Positions 1 to 14,295 of a stretch of DNA of 64,000 nucleotides are shown here, piece after piece. The notes beneath the pieces were generated by a model that saw nothing but the letters and a program-made list of their open reading frames with translations, was not told where the DNA came from and made no database searches. Source of the DNA: Carallia brachiata (lineage: Eukaryota; Streptophyta; Magnoliopsida; Malpighiales; Rhizophoraceae); contig JADCRB010000078.1 in NCBI GenBank assembly GCA_021464245.1, positions 1,931,216 to 1,995,215 of the forward strand, written 5' to 3'. Every line of letters begins with the position of its first letter. Positions within the stretch are counted from its first letter, which is position 1. Position numbers and translations under genes: made by a program.

Positions 1-1519
1 TGAGATCGATCCCGGAACCTGAAGGCTGCCTGAACTTCTGTCCTAGGCCTTGTTGGAAATTAACTGTCACTGGTGGTAGAAGATTTTCCTTCATTGGAGT
101 CAGGATGCAGTCCTCGCCTTCTTTTGCGAAGAAAATAACTGTAATGCTGTTTACAGGGCAAAAAATTCAAAACTTCTTAGAGACAAATTATAGAGAAAGT
201 AACCAAAATTTGAAACAGGAAAAACCATACTTTACACTTTCTGCTAAAATGCATACAGCCTAAAATGTGAAAATTGGGCATTCTTGGACCAAAAAAAAAA
301 AACAAAAGAAAAGAAAGAAAAAGGGCATTCTAAGCGCAAACAGAATGATTGGTCGATTAACAAGAGCTCATAAAAACAGGAGATATTGTCTCCAGCGTTT
401 AAAAACTAATGCTCAAGATTTCTTTATAAACAGCAGTACTATGGGAGCTAGCACAAGCATATGACAATAGCAACTAATTACTTAAAATTGGCAACACAGT
501 GCTCAGTGGGGCCTTTCCCAACCATGCGAATTACAAAATATAGGCAGGCTTATTGATAATAGAAGCAAATAATCAGTGACAGAAGCTTACAGCTTGCTTT
601 CAATCAATTAAGCACCTTTTAATGGGGGAAAAAATAAAAAGTGAGACCACCAAGCATAGTGGTACTCATTCAATCATTCGGAGCCCTTGCCGTCAAAAAC
701 TTTCCAAAGTCAAAAAAAAAAAAAACCCAAAGAAAAATCTAAAGAGAATTATTTATAATCTTCAACGTGATGACAGGAGACCACGAAATTGAGCACAAAA
801 CAACCGCCTCTCCAGACATTCCACATCAAATATACTCCGGAAAGCGCATGCAAATAAGCAGGAAAACGATGGACGGGGAGGAGTCACAGTCGACCAATAC
901 CGATCGAATTGTAAACGAAAATGATTATTATTTACAACAAAAATCCATAAAAATAAGTCTATTTTATTGATTTTTTTTGACAAATCATAATCGTCGTGTT
1001 TTTTTTTTTTGGCATATAAAAAGGTAAAACTTTAGCCTTTCATTACCTTCCGGCAACAGTGGCATCAAATGAAAACGCCACGAGAAACTGGCCCAGGTTC
1101 TCCTCATCCGGTTCCAGCCTTAAAGTTTCCTTCTTTAAATTGACATCATTTCTTATCGTAACCGCCTTCTGGTGCTCCATGTAAGGCGGCGGCGGTGGCA
1201 TCATGGGCCCATATGGATACCGACCACCAACCCAATGAGTGTGGTCCACGCGGTGATGGTGATCGTAAGGCGCTGGCAAGGGCATCGGCATCGCCGGTGA
1301 AGGCGGCGGATAGTAACCGGGATATTGGTAATATGACGGGGGCGGCGGAGCGTTATGGTTGCTGGGGTACTGGGAAGGATACGGCGTGGCAGCGGCGAAA
1401 ACGTATCGGTTGGCAGAGATTTCCGGCTGCGGAGGTGCTGGCGGAGGCGGTGGCGGATGGCTTCGCCGGCTACCATGCCTCCGGCGGCTATTCACACCGC
1501 TGCTACTAATATTACCCAT
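1..1519 (-). CDS. LOG2: LOG2/LUL-type RING E3 ubiquitin ligase, 5' portion (partial)
   Basis: This is the N-terminal part of a plant LOG2/LUL (LOSS OF GDU2-like) ubiquitin ligase; the gene runs off the left edge. Exon 1 spans 1519-1047. The ATG at 1517-1519 gives MGNISSS, a good N-myristoylation signal as expected in this membrane-associated family. A Pro/Tyr-rich stretch ([21 protein letters not shown]) follows, then the conserved block [20 protein letters not shown] and FSFDATVAG. Exon 1 ends at 1047 before a GTAATG donor. Exon 2 starts at 146 after a TTTACAG acceptor and reads on in phase as [14 protein letters not shown], then [16 protein letters not shown], up to the edge. The C-terminal RING domain lies outside the window. 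In Arabidopsis LOG2 works with GDU1 in amino-acid export and in ABA signalling; that is family knowledge. A start 30 bases upstream is open but lacks the MGN motif. Family assignment is strong; LOG2 versus another LUL member is less certain. Confidence 0.92.
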
Positions 1520-1830
1520 GATGGGCAAAGAACCGCAAGGTGACAACAATATTCTCGTAAGAAGATTATTATTAAAAAAAAAAAACTAAAAAATTGTAAC
1601 GAACCAGGTGGATCTAGAAACAGAACAGCTGTTTTGTACCGGAAAATGACGTAATGAGTAATCCAAGAAGGGAAAGTTGTCCTTCCCAAGAAAGGAAAAT
1701 AAAAAAGATCAAAAGAATTTTTGAAAGTCTGCACTTTGGTAGCATGAGACTCTGTGCTCTCTCTGTTTCTTTTGTCTTGTTTAAAACGAACGACAGAGAG
1801 AGAGAGACAGAGAAAGAGAGAATCTTTTAG
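1520..1830 (-). promoter_or_regulatory. Probable 5' leader and proximal promoter of the LOG2-like gene
   Basis: Directly upstream of the minus-strand ATG. On the coding strand it holds a CT-rich tract (a GA run at 1792-1821 on the plus strand) of the kind common in plant 5' leaders and core promoters. I see no clear TATA box, and the transcription start is not determined. Confidence 0.3.
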
Positions 1831-4800
1831 ATGGTGGAGTGAAGATGGGAGATGGGAGATGATGATGGGGTGCAGGGTATAATGGGGGTTGCGTAAAGCC
1901 CCACCTAAGGCACCATCAGTCCATCATCCATCAGGGAATGGAAGGCCAGAATACTATTGCTATAACCACCGTTGATGGTTGTCTGGTGATAGGGCATACT
2001 TCGTTCTCTATTAATTCGAATTTATAGTTCGTTTTCAAATAAAAACGAATTTATGTCTGAAAGAACCGTATTTATAGTTGAGTAGATTTATTAATATTTT
2101 GATTCAATATAACGGAAATTTATTCGATTTAATAATTTTTAATTAGTAAATTTTATTTATAGAAAAATTAAATGAAGTTTGAAATTAATCAAGTTTCATT
2201 ATATAAATGTAATAGAAGATACGTGGTAAGTATGCAGTAATTTAAATTATTTATTTATTTCTTATTTTTTTTAAATTTAATTTTTTTTATAATTTAACGA
2301 TTCAAATCATTATATGATCACCATACACTTATTCAAACACTTTTACGTAATTTTTTCTTAATTTATAATTACGATCACTAACATCTATACTACACCTTTT
2401 TTTTTCTATGCGTTTAAAAAAAAAGCCAGTATTGCAGTAAAGTTGGCTAATGGCTACTTTTTTACTTCTTTTTCATTGTTCTTATCTTAACAACAGTATG
2501 TATTATATATTAATGTATGCATTATGGATTACAACTAATATTCGACACTTTTCTTCTGTTTACCTTTCGTCTTTTTTCAACTTTTTTCTTTTTCAATTTT
2601 TTGAAATAATCTCTTGTTATCTTACATGTTGTGGAAACAAATGCCGGAAGATAAGAAGGATAATGAAGTTTTTTTTTTTTTCTTTATTGAGATTTATTGA
2701 GAGATTCCTTTAATAAGTCTATTCATTTTTACAAATTTTATACTATTTTTAGTATTGGAACTGAGATGCATGTCTAATTTTTTACGGAAGACTTCTTTAA
2801 AATTATCATTTCTTTGTTGGTATCTTCGATACATTCGTCCCATTTTGACAACGTCGTGTACAAAGGTGAAAAAGACCAAACCTGATGAAATTTCATGTCG
2901 TGTCTCGTTTACTAACGATTGGCACCAGGTTCACATTTGGTGCCGACTCATGTGCACACGTTTATAATATCTGTTTTAGAAGAGTGCAAATATTCCAGCA
3001 CGATTAACCCGTCTTACCGTCCCGACTCTACAAAAAAAATATATTTAAGAGGTTTTGAATATGAGATTATCCATAAAATTTATACATTTCTCTTTTCCTT
3101 TTTTGGCTTTTAAAGAGGGATTAAACCATACAAAAAAAGAAATGTGAGGAACGAGATAAAGGGGTTGAACCCTCCTTACTTAATATGAAATTAAAGTGTT
3201 CTACTAACTCGACTGTACTAAAATCTTTACAAAATTTATATTATTTTAAATACACAAACGTATACAATCTTTAAATCACATGATAATATTGTTTAATTAT
3301 TCGATGATCTGGTACAACTAGATCAAATCTCTTTTTTATTTCCCCTCGTCAACATCCTCTATACCATGTTTTAATTTAAGTTATGTGGATTGTAGTTGAA
3401 GAACTTACCCTCATCGATCTTTTCAATGTCCACTTTATGCGAGCAAAACTTGACGTTTTTGTGTCAACTTCCTATTGGACTGATTAAACTGGAGATAACA
3501 TAAACAAAAACAAAAATCTCTTTTTGCTGGAGATTGATATGATAAAGGTTTTAGTAATCTAGGATAGTATAGATCATTGTCATTGCACATTTGGTGGACA
3601 ACACGGAAGTGAATCTCTCTCTCAGGTTGTGGTGGTCTCCGCGGTGTTTGACTTGCTAGATTAGATAAGATATCATATAATTAAGGGTTTTTTCTTTTCT
3701 TTTTTTTTGTGATAGAAAAGATAACTTATCATTAAAAAATGAATAAGTGAGAAAGTAGATTGAAATTTGAATCTCAAACTTCTCATTAAAAAAACACATT
3801 TTTTATTACTTTAATTAAATTTTTTTAGAGTTGAGAAGGATTGAACTTATATAAGATAAAATGAAAATTGAATATAATAAAAGTCAAATTTTTAACTATA
3901 CTTCAATTAATAAAATTAATAATTAATAACTACTTAAATTAACACTAATCCTAAAAGTCCACTCCAATTAAATCCAATCATTAAAAGGACTCGCTTTTCT
4001 CTAACATAATCTGCCAGCACCACCCTCTCATTGCCCACCTAACCTTGTAGGCCGTAGTTGAAATCTTTGGTCCAACTACGACACAAATTATGCTTGGAGT
4101 CCTTGGACTATTGAACTCTTTTGAGAAAGAACACGTTGTGATCTAAGCCCAAGAAGTTAAGAACAGGGCCAAGCACGCGCAAGTAGATCCATATAAAATA
4201 CATGCAAGAACAAAAATAATAATAATAATAATAATAAGTATTCGTCCCAAAAAAAAAAAAAGGGAGGCTACAAAAAAAAAGGGAGGTTAAACCAAAAAAA
4301 AAAGGGAGGTTACAAGACCAAAAAAAAACAAAAAGCTCAATTATTATTGAAGCGTTTACCCTACATTTTAGGAAATTTTATAACGTAAAATACATCATTG
4401 TCGGTGGCAGCCCCAAAAACCAGCGTGGCATAGAAAGTTGACAACGCCGTGAATATTATAAATAACATTTAAAATATTAACAATGATTATAATATCAAAA
4501 AATAATGTGAAATTTTCAGAAGAAAGGAACAAATAATAATAATAATAATAATGTGAAAATTTCAGAAGAAAGACGTGTGAAAATAATCTAAATATAACAC
4601 CTAATCCGAATTCAAAACAGATGGAATTTGAATCTTTGTCTGTCCACACTCTCAAGAGTTGAGAAAGATGAAAAACGCAATATGGTAAGTTTTGGTAGTT
4701 AGTCCATTGATGGAATTGAAATTTGAAAGAATTGTCCACAGCTACAAGGTAATACATTACGGTGTTAGCAATTATTTGAAGACCTCCTGGACGTGGAAAA

Positions 4801-7726
4801 TCAACATTCAGCTGTCTCCAAGTACATCTTTGCCACTTGGGATCTTTCCAAATGGAAACTTCTTCTTTGCTTTATAAAGTTGTTGTCTTTGTAAAGAAAA
4901 AAAAAAAAAAAGAAAAAACCCTGAGCCTTTAATGGATAATAAAACAAATGACCCATTCTACGTAAATTTTTGTTTTTTTTTTTAAAAAGAACAGGTCAAA
5001 GATTACCGTGATGGAATGGACTATGCTTAGACTTCGTCTTTTTCCAAAACTAAAGTTACGATAAGATATAATGTCAGGATTCGTCTGTTCAAAGCTTTTG
5101 ACTCAACTTTGAAGTTTGAAACAATTTTGCAACGGGACTGCAAATTTACTAATTCAACAGGGTGCAGAGAAATTGGAGTATGTAATCATATTAAAATGCA
5201 GGATCAAGGATCAATCGCGGTCCAGCAGTAAAAGGATTCATTTACCTCTTCATATGGTCCTTTTGTTTTTGTTTTTTTGTTTTTTTTAGGCAGTCTGATT
5301 ATAAGTAGTTAGTAGTTAGGACTTGGGAGAAGAAGAAGATGAGTGCGGGTCCATATTAGTCATTTGGCAGCATGCTATCAAACCTTGCAGATGCTAGGCA
5401 TTTTTTGCAGTTGGTGGGAGTCACACTCCTGCCCACCAAAAAATGGTAGCAGTTACTCATGTTAGAGCTCAAGTGGTTCTCTTCATATGACCATCACCTT
5501 GTTAATACTGTAATATAAACTCTATGTATGGAATTGTGATGATAACTATAAGTTAGTTACACCGAGTACCTATTAATTAATTAAAAGAGTTTCAGGGCTA
5601 TTATTATTTACTTAAAGCTGTAAGTTTATTTCAGTACAGTGGGGGGGTGCGTTTATCAAGTGCAACAAGGTCTTTTCGGGCTCGACTGCATTTTTTTAGA
5701 AGTTCCACAAATTTGGTGGGAAATGGATAATAATCTTTCAATTGAGGATAATAATTAGATGGAGTCTTAATTAGCCTGGTTTGGCTGTATTCTGCTGCCA
5801 ACATCAAGCTGGTTGTCTTAGATTGGCTTTTTGCGAACAAACATGTTTCTATTGATTGATCCCATGAAACTTTCACCGCGTTAAGTTTTCAGACATCTAA
5901 AGTTGGTGATCAAATTGATGAATCAAATTCATCTCAAAAAGGTTTTGATGATTGTAATGAAGTTCTAAAATGGTTTATCAAATTCATCTAGAAAAGGTTT
6001 TGATGATTGGGATGAAGATTTTAAATAGTTTTTTTTTATTTTACATATATCCGACAATAGAGATGTCTTGTGTAGAAACGATTATCAAACAAAAAAAAAA
6101 TATATGGTTGGTTTTGTACTAAATGAATTTAAATGAATTTCGTGATTAAAAATGTCGGCATGACATGGTCATAATGTTTTCATTACAATTAACAATCAAA
6201 CTTTTGAATGTACAGAAAGTCTGTTAGACGATGCTTGGCCAAAAAAAAAAAGAAAAAACGACAAAAAAAAAAGTTAAAAGGAAACGTTAAAGTTTAAACA
6301 AGAGAAAGTCCAAACATAAGCAGAGCCAGAAGACTTTTAACCCCTTAAGACTTCGATTATAAAAATATTTAATCTTTTCTTGTATTAAAAAGAAAAAATT
6401 CAAATCTAAGCAAGCAGACTTCCAACCTTTTAAGACTTCAATTAAAGAAATATTTAACCTTTTTTTTTTGGTTAAATAACCTTTTTTGTTTTTAAGAATA
6501 GGAAAACAGGTTTGTAACTTACCGTCATTTACGCTTAATTCTACCGGAAGATTTAGTAAAAACTCAAATTCATAATCTGAAAAACTTTTAATTTTTAGAC
6601 CGGCGATAATATTTAACCGTTTATCATATACAACTTTGTTTCCTCTTAGAACTAATATGTGTATGGCCCCGTGCGTGGCGCAAAAGTACCTGCTGCGAAT
6701 ATTTGTTTTCTTGGTAAGTTGGTATCAAAAATGAAAAGGCGGAGTGGTGCCTAACAAAACAAAAGTACGTTTAATTCAAATAATTACGACATAAAAAATA
6801 TTAAATTAAATATAAATTTAATTATATTAAATAGTTTGATAGTACTCGAATTCAGAATTTATTAATTGATATGTTTGATGTTTACTATTAAATTATAAAG
6901 AATAATGATCTAAAAAGATTTATAACATAAACGCTTATTACTATAATGTATAGCAATTCGAAAAGATTTATAACATAGTTTATAGGTAGCCAATCAACCT
7001 CTCTCGGGGAATTCGTCTGAGATACTTGTTTGTTTTTATTTTTATTAATATACACCAGCCACTTGCCTTTTTTTGTTTTTTTTTTTTTAAAGTTTGGGCA
7101 ACCGATATTTTTGTAGTTCGTTAAAGTATATAAAAAATAACAAACAATAAATTTTAAATCACTTAACTTTTTATTATTTAAAATATATATGTTATTACTT
7201 AAAATTATAATATTATTACTATTAAAATAACTCAGACACAATTTTTTGAACAGCCAAACCAAATCCCTTTTTTAGTTCTTGCATTGTACGTTTGAAGAAA
7301 AAGTCAAAAACCACGGAAATTGGCAATTTGGTCATCTTGACTTCAAGGATAGACCTGGTTCATTTCCGGAGAAAATATGAGAGCTCGAAGGTAATGTCTT
7401 GATTTTTATTTTAAAATATTTTTAAAAAATATTTTTTTATAACTGCCATAATTAAAAAAATAACAAAAATTATAATAATAATTAAATGTCTTTATTTAAT
7501 TATCAATTTTTTATAATTATTATGATAAAAAAATAATTAAAAAATAATAAATTTATATTTTAATTTTTTATTAATTTTTTATCAATAAAATTATAGCAAT
7601 CTAACAATTGATTATTCTTTTAAAAAATCAAGAGGGAAATCAACACAATAATCCAGACCTATAAAACCAAATCCTTAATTTCCAACAGTTTTTAAGTGCA
7701 ACTAGCTGTACGTGACACTTGCCGAA
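1831..7726. other. Gene-free AT-rich intergenic region
   Basis: Nearly 5.9 kb with no ORF that has recognisable protein character. Open frames such as 2450-2713, 4395-4757 and 6888-7262 are low-complexity products of A/T-rich DNA. The part before 7727 should hold the promoter of the downstream kinase, but no TATA box stands out. Short tandem repeats at 4.2-4.6 kb are listed separately. Confidence 0.6.
4215..4552. repeat. AAT microsatellites and an A-rich minisatellite
   Basis: Two (AAT)n tracts of about seven units lie at 4215-4237 and 4532-4552. Between them, 4262-4328 holds three copies of a unit built on GGGAGGYTA separated by A runs, with period 19-23. The phrase around 4505-4526 (GTGAAATTTTCAGAAGAAAG) recurs at about 4552-4573. 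These tracts are likely polymorphic. Confidence 0.7.
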
Positions 7727-9499
<1,773 letters not shown>

Positions 9500-10240
9500 G
9501 ATATGAAAAAACAGCAATTTATACATTGTTTTGAGATTCTTAAATGTTACTTGAATAATTATTCTGTATATGTACATTTTTTCTCAACAGACAATGTGTG
9601 GATTGTAGAATGAAGAAACAAAAAGAAAAGAAATGTGGCAGTTGGCTTTTCTACGGCCCATTTCATCTGTACAGCTAATGCAAGTAGCAATGTTTACAGT
9701 TAAATTAAATAAGCTTAGAAGTCAATTTAAAGGCCGAGAGTTCGTGTAACCAGTGTGTTCTTCTTCTAGTATTAATATTTTCCTTCCTTGAAATATATAG
9801 AATAATGCATCATTAATTCCTTATATTTATGACAATCGAAAATGGCTTTTTGTTAATTAAATGACATGTTGAGCAAAATATGCTTAAAGATAATTTTATC
9901 GAGGATTAGAAGGGAGTTAGGGAACCATCGGTATAGAAGTCCTTTTCTTCTGGCAGCACGAAGAAGCATTCTGTATAGGGACAGAGAAGAGTGCAAATTA
10001 CTTGTGTAAAGTTTTTCAGAGAAGAGCATAAATGTAGAATGATAAAAAACTGAATTCCCCCTAATTTTTTTGGGGATTAATGACCACAAGGAAAGAAAGA
10101 CAAAGGGGTGGGGGCGGAGAGAAATACATCGTGTACAAGAAGCTCAACAAATGTACAATTGCTCGACTGCAGTACTCACTGAAGCTGTTGTAATCTTTTG
10201 CCAATTTGGTTTGAACAATATCCAGGAATGCAGTTCAGGG
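9500..10240. other. Convergent 3' region between two kinase genes
   Basis: Holds the 3' UTR and termination region of the plus-strand CRPK1-like gene and of the minus-strand CCR3-like gene, which point at each other. No further coding sequence is seen. Frames here, such as 9853-10089, do not resemble proteins. Confidence 0.5.
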
Positions 10241-12553
10241 CTACAAAGTCGATCCATCTTTTACAGTTTGCTCCAACCAAGTTGCTATATCAGTCATAGT
10301 GGGACGCTCACTAGGACTTTCTCTCACAGCCAATTCTGCTATATCGGCAAGTTTAAGTAGAGGCTCAACATTCTTCGGAAGCGCAACATATTTATCAATT
10401 ATGGCAGCTGCCTTGTCCTGCTTTATCAATGGCACTGCCCACTCTACGATTCCTGGAGGAGAGCAGTCTCTATCATATGCTTTTCTTCCGCTGAGTATTT
10501 CTAGTAGTACAACTCCAAAGTTGTAAACATCACTTTCCATATCTCCAGCAAGATCCTTCTCATTTGCAGTAAGAAGACCAAAATCTGCAATTCTTGCTCC
10601 CCACTCAGAATCCAACAGAATGTTTGATGTCTTCACATCCCGATGTACAATTGGAGGCTCAGCTTCCTTGTGCAGGTACGCAAGCCCCTTTGCTGCTTGC
10701 ATTGCTATCTTCAACCTGAGGCTCCAATTCAGAGGCGAATGCCCACCATGAAGGTGATCATGGAGCGTGCCGAGGGGCATATACTCATAAACAAGCAGCC
10801 TCTCTCCCATCTCTGAGCAGTAACCCAACAAGTTGACAATATTGCAATGCCTAGCATTGCAGAGGATTTCCAACTCCATCTCAAAATCCTTGCTGTTAGT
10901 GTGGATGATTGTGGCAGCATTTGCCCTTTTCACAGCAACTTGCCTCCCATCAGCTAGAACAGCTCTATAAACAAATCCATAGCTTCCTTGTCCGAGCTTG
11001 TTGAACTCTTTGAAACCATTAGTGGCATCTTTCAGCTCCAAGAGTCTGAAAACTTGAGCTGGCCCAGGACATACTGCCTCGGATGGATGATACAAATCAG
11101 AAGCAATGCCTATGTCCAACTCTGGTTTGCCTATGCAGGATTTGAACTGTCCCTTTGAACCTTCTTCTGTCCAAGTCCCAATGAAACGTGGAATTAGAAA
11201 GCAGCCTAGCAAAATCAATAATATACCCAAACAAGACGACCCTATTACGATTGGTAAAAGTTCATGTAAGTGGTGCCATTGCTTCTTCGTAGATGAATGC
11301 AGCCCACAAGCACCCCAACAAGAACTGTTCTGGCAAAGAGAGCAAGCTGTGCATACTCTATCAGCATTTTCAGTACAAGGACTAGACAAGAAAGAACCTG
11401 CAGAACAATTTGACCCACATGGCGAACAAATCTTTAAATCCTTCTTAAAGCACAAACTTGTCAAATCCGGCTCATTTAGAACACTTGCATTGAAAACAAA
11501 CTCTCCTATACCACAAGAACGAGATGTACATAGCCCTGGACTACACAATTCCAATGGAGGATTGTACTCCAGCTGCGAGGTCCCATTAACAAGCCAGCAA
11601 TCAATAACCAAATCAACCTCCCTTATCCCACAAGTAGTGAAATCAGACGAAGCAATCGCCATAAATCCGGGACCACCCTTTGGCACGGAAGATAAATTTA
11701 GATTTCCCCAACACTCGACCGTGTGATCATCCTGCCTAATCCCACAAAAATGGTTAGCACCAGCAGTTATAGACACAAATTGGGTCCCAAACGGAGGAGC
11801 TGAAATTGAATCATTATTTTTGCCCCAACATTTGATCTCATTAGAATCTTCCAAAATCCCACAAAGAGAACCCCTCCCTGAAGCTAAGACCGTGAAATTC
11901 TCGGACAACCTTGTAACGCCTAGAGTTGCCGAGTTCGGTCCCCAGCAAGCAACCCCTCCTTCTCTAACACTCCCACAACTAAAACCTTCGCCAGAAACAA
12001 CCTTATTGAAAACGAGATTGCTGATTGACGGGTCATTGAAAGCACTACTCTTTACAGAACTTAAACTGTTATTGGCGCCTTTCACAATATCCCAGCAATC
12101 TACAGTACCCGAATCGTGTTCAGAATAATAAGATCCTCGAATAGCACAAACGTGATCTTTTCCTGCAGCGATATGGGAAAAAGCAGTGTTTCGATAACTC
12201 GCAGGAACGAGATCTAGACCGGTCTGAACAGAGCTCCAACAGAATGGCTGCGAATGGCTGGCTAAGATGCCGCAGAGAAACCCTTCTCCGCCAGACAGCG
12301 CTGCCAGGGCGCCAATGTTGCTAAAGTAAGCAGACGGCGGAAGGGACGGGGGCGAAGAAGACGGCGACGACGACGACGACGACGACGTGGTGTTCTTAGT
12401 CCAACAGATAACGTCCTGGTTGCCGCTGGCGTCGATGGCGCAGAAGAAGCCGTTGTCGCCGAATGCGGCGGAGATGGGGCCCATGGATCCGAACCCAGAT
12501 GCACCCGCGCAAGAGAGGAGGAAAACGAAGAGGGTGACAAGGAAAGACTGCAT
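10241..12553 (-). CDS. CCR3: CRINKLY4-related receptor kinase, CCR3-like, intronless
   Basis: A single 770-residue frame from the ATG at 12551-12553. Residues 1-19 form a signal peptide. An ectodomain follows with seven crinkly/RCC1-like repeats marked by Cys-Trp (near residues 50, 106, 154, 204, 244, 282 and 320) and several NxS/T glycosylation sites. A Cys-rich TNFR-like segment covers about 337-416, and one membrane span about 432-455. The kinase domain begins near 515: GQGSYG (521-526), VAVKR lysine 542, HRDVKTSN (637-644) and DFG (657-659). Only 15 residues separate DFG from the SDVYNFG aspartate, so the GxxxYxxPE/APE part of the activation segment is missing. I recall the same shortening in some Arabidopsis CRINKLY4-related proteins, so it is probably ancestral and the protein may be a weak or non-catalytic partner. 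A serine run after residue 56 is encoded by a CGA/GAC repeat near 12361-12390. Relatives act at the plasma membrane in epidermal and root signalling. Confidence 0.92.
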   Translation of the reverse strand: MQSFLVTLFVFLLSCAGASGFGSMGPISAAFGDNGFFCAIDASGNQDVICWTKNTTSSSSSSSPSSSPPSLPPSAYFSNIGALAALSGGEGFLCGILASHSQPFCWSSVQTGLDLVPASYRNTAFSHIAAGKDHVCAIRGSYYSEHDSGTVDCWDIVKGANNSLSSVKSSAFNDPSISNLVFNKVVSGEGFSCGSVREGGVACWGPNSATLGVTRLSENFTVLASGRGSLCGILEDSNEIKCWGKNNDSISAPPFGTQFVSITAGANHFCGIRQDDHTVECWGNLNLSSVPKGGPGFMAIASSDFTTCGIREVDLVIDCWLVNGTSQLEYNPPLELCSPGLCTSRSCGIGEFVFNASVLNEPDLTSLCFKKDLKICSPCGSNCSAGSFLSSPCTENADRVCTACSLCQNSSCWGACGLHSSTKKQWHHLHELLPIVIGSSCLGILLILLGCFLIPRFIGTWTEEGSKGQFKSCIGKPELDIGIASDLYHPSEAVCPGPAQVFRLLELKDATNGFKEFNKLGQGSYGFVYRAVLADGRQVAVKRANAATIIHTNSKDFEMELEILCNARHCNIVNLLGYCSEMGERLLVYEYMPLGTLHDHLHGGHSPLNWSLRLKIAMQAAKGLAYLHKEAEPPIVHRDVKTSNILLDSEWGARIADFGLLTANEKDLAGDMESDVYNFGVVLLEILSGRKAYDRDCSPPGIVEWAVPLIKQDKAAAIIDKYVALPKNVEPLLKLADIAELAVRESPSERPTMTDIATWLEQTVKDGSTL

Positions 12554-14295
12554 TGTTGATTTTTACTTGAGTGGGCAGCTGCGGCTGTGCTACTACTAGT
12601 GATGGTGTGAGCGTATATTCGGGGCAGGCATGGACTGGCAGGATGAAGATTTTTGGTAGCTGAAGATGGGATAGCTGTTGTTGGCTGGCTGCTGGGGTTT
12701 AGGGAGCTGATAGTGTGATAATGTTGACGATGCAAATGACCATGGCAGAGGAACGTGGGTTTCGCCATTTTTACAATTTTCTGGTTGGCCAGACCGTTTG
12801 TACTTGAAATTTTGCGCTTACAACTTGCAGTATATGGAAATTTTAACCGCTCGGAAAAGATCATTTTCATGCAGTATCTTTAAAGGTACTCTTATATTTT
12901 TAGAAAAAAATATATTTAAAAAAATATTTGAATATAATTAATTAGATTTTAATTACACATTGAATTCGATTGATTACATTTAGGTGCATTTTTAGACATC
13001 CTTTTATCTGAAAATATAACTTTTTCCTATCTTTAAATCTGTTTTTCTCTGTTTTAACAACTAATAAGTTAACTACTAACTATTCATACAAAGTGACTGA
13101 CTGACAAAGTTTTCTAGTACTTATTCGAGATTGTTAAAAAATTTGAAATTTTATTTTTTAATATCTTAAATTTTAATTTTGAGAACATAGAATATGAAAA
13201 TAAAGAGAATTTTTTTATTAACTAATTTACGGGTTAATAAATTTATAATTGCAAAGAAGAAATATTATTTCTACTTTTTTGTTCTAAATACAATATTGGC
13301 AATTCGTCACTCGCATTTGGAAATAATATGCTATTAATATCAAAATTAATTCGTCTATATTAACACAAAATTTCTTATTGGAAAGAGTGACTTAAAATTT
13401 ACTCAACATGGGATAAGTATTTACAAAGTAAGGTAAAACATACACTCAATACTTATAGGTACGAAACCAAAGAATAATAATAATGCAAAAAATTTTTCTT
13501 TCCAAGTGCATTGGGTTCGTCTAGGAAGTATAAATGTATGATTCTGGTTTCTCTTTTGTCTAACAAGGTAGCATTTTCGTTGGCTAGCAAACAACGAACA
13601 ATATGAGCATTTTTAACTGTTTCGTATTTACATGATAGCGTAAGTTTTAATTTGGTTAGTTCAAAAAGATTTGTTTGTATGTACCAAACAAAGTTTCTTG
13701 GTGAATTTGAGCGCCAATAGTTACTCTGGTACCACAAATTGTCCTATAATACTATCACGCTGAAGTTGTCAGGAAAAAAAAACTGTTGTGATTTAAAAAA
13801 AAAAAAAGAGAAGGGAGAAATGATATCTCACAGTATTACTGCAACGTATTGTAACCATATTTTTAGAAGAGTCTGAAGTGAGAGAGGTTAAGAAATTCTT
13901 CTATCATTTGATACTAACATGATATGAATTTATTATCTTTTACACCAATTCAAATCTTTTAACCACTGGCGCGCTAGTTTGCAGCTTAGGTATTGACTTA
14001 TGACTTTAGCAACATTGAGACGCAACAATTATATGCTCAATGCCCATTTGGTTTCCTGTGTAAGTACGTGCTTAACTAGTTGAAAAGGTCGAATCAACAA
14101 GAATTGGATAATTTTTTTTAACTTCGATCCAACGTCAATCTTATGCACGATACGAGCAATATATATTATATCTTTGTCGTTTTATTCACTTTATAAGCAG
14201 TTAATGGGGCATTACACCTAAAGCTTTTGAAAGGAAAAAAAAAAGTGAAATGAAGTTCATCAAGATATAAGTTAAGATTGGTAATGAAGAGAGTT
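12554..14295. other. CCR3-like promoter and AT-rich intergenic DNA
   Basis: The first few hundred bases upstream of 12553 must contain the CCR3-like promoter and leader. The minus-strand frame 12262-12870 overlaps it out of frame and is a shadow. Beyond about 12880 the DNA is AT-rich with no supported gene. Confidence 0.5.

Noticed and set aside
4262..4328. Spaced short repeats resembling a CRISPR array
   Set aside because: The spacers are A runs of uneven length; this is a minisatellite in a plant genome.
5631..5876. 81-codon minus-strand frame
   Set aside because: Composition slightly protein-like, but no recognisable motif and no supporting exons nearby.
6888..7262. 124-codon minus-strand frame
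   Set aside because: Low-complexity Asn/Ile/Leu/Lys product of AT-rich DNA.
11106..11726. 206-codon plus-strand frame
   Set aside because: Antisense shadow of the CCR3-like gene; no protein character and a real gene on the other strand explains the open frame.
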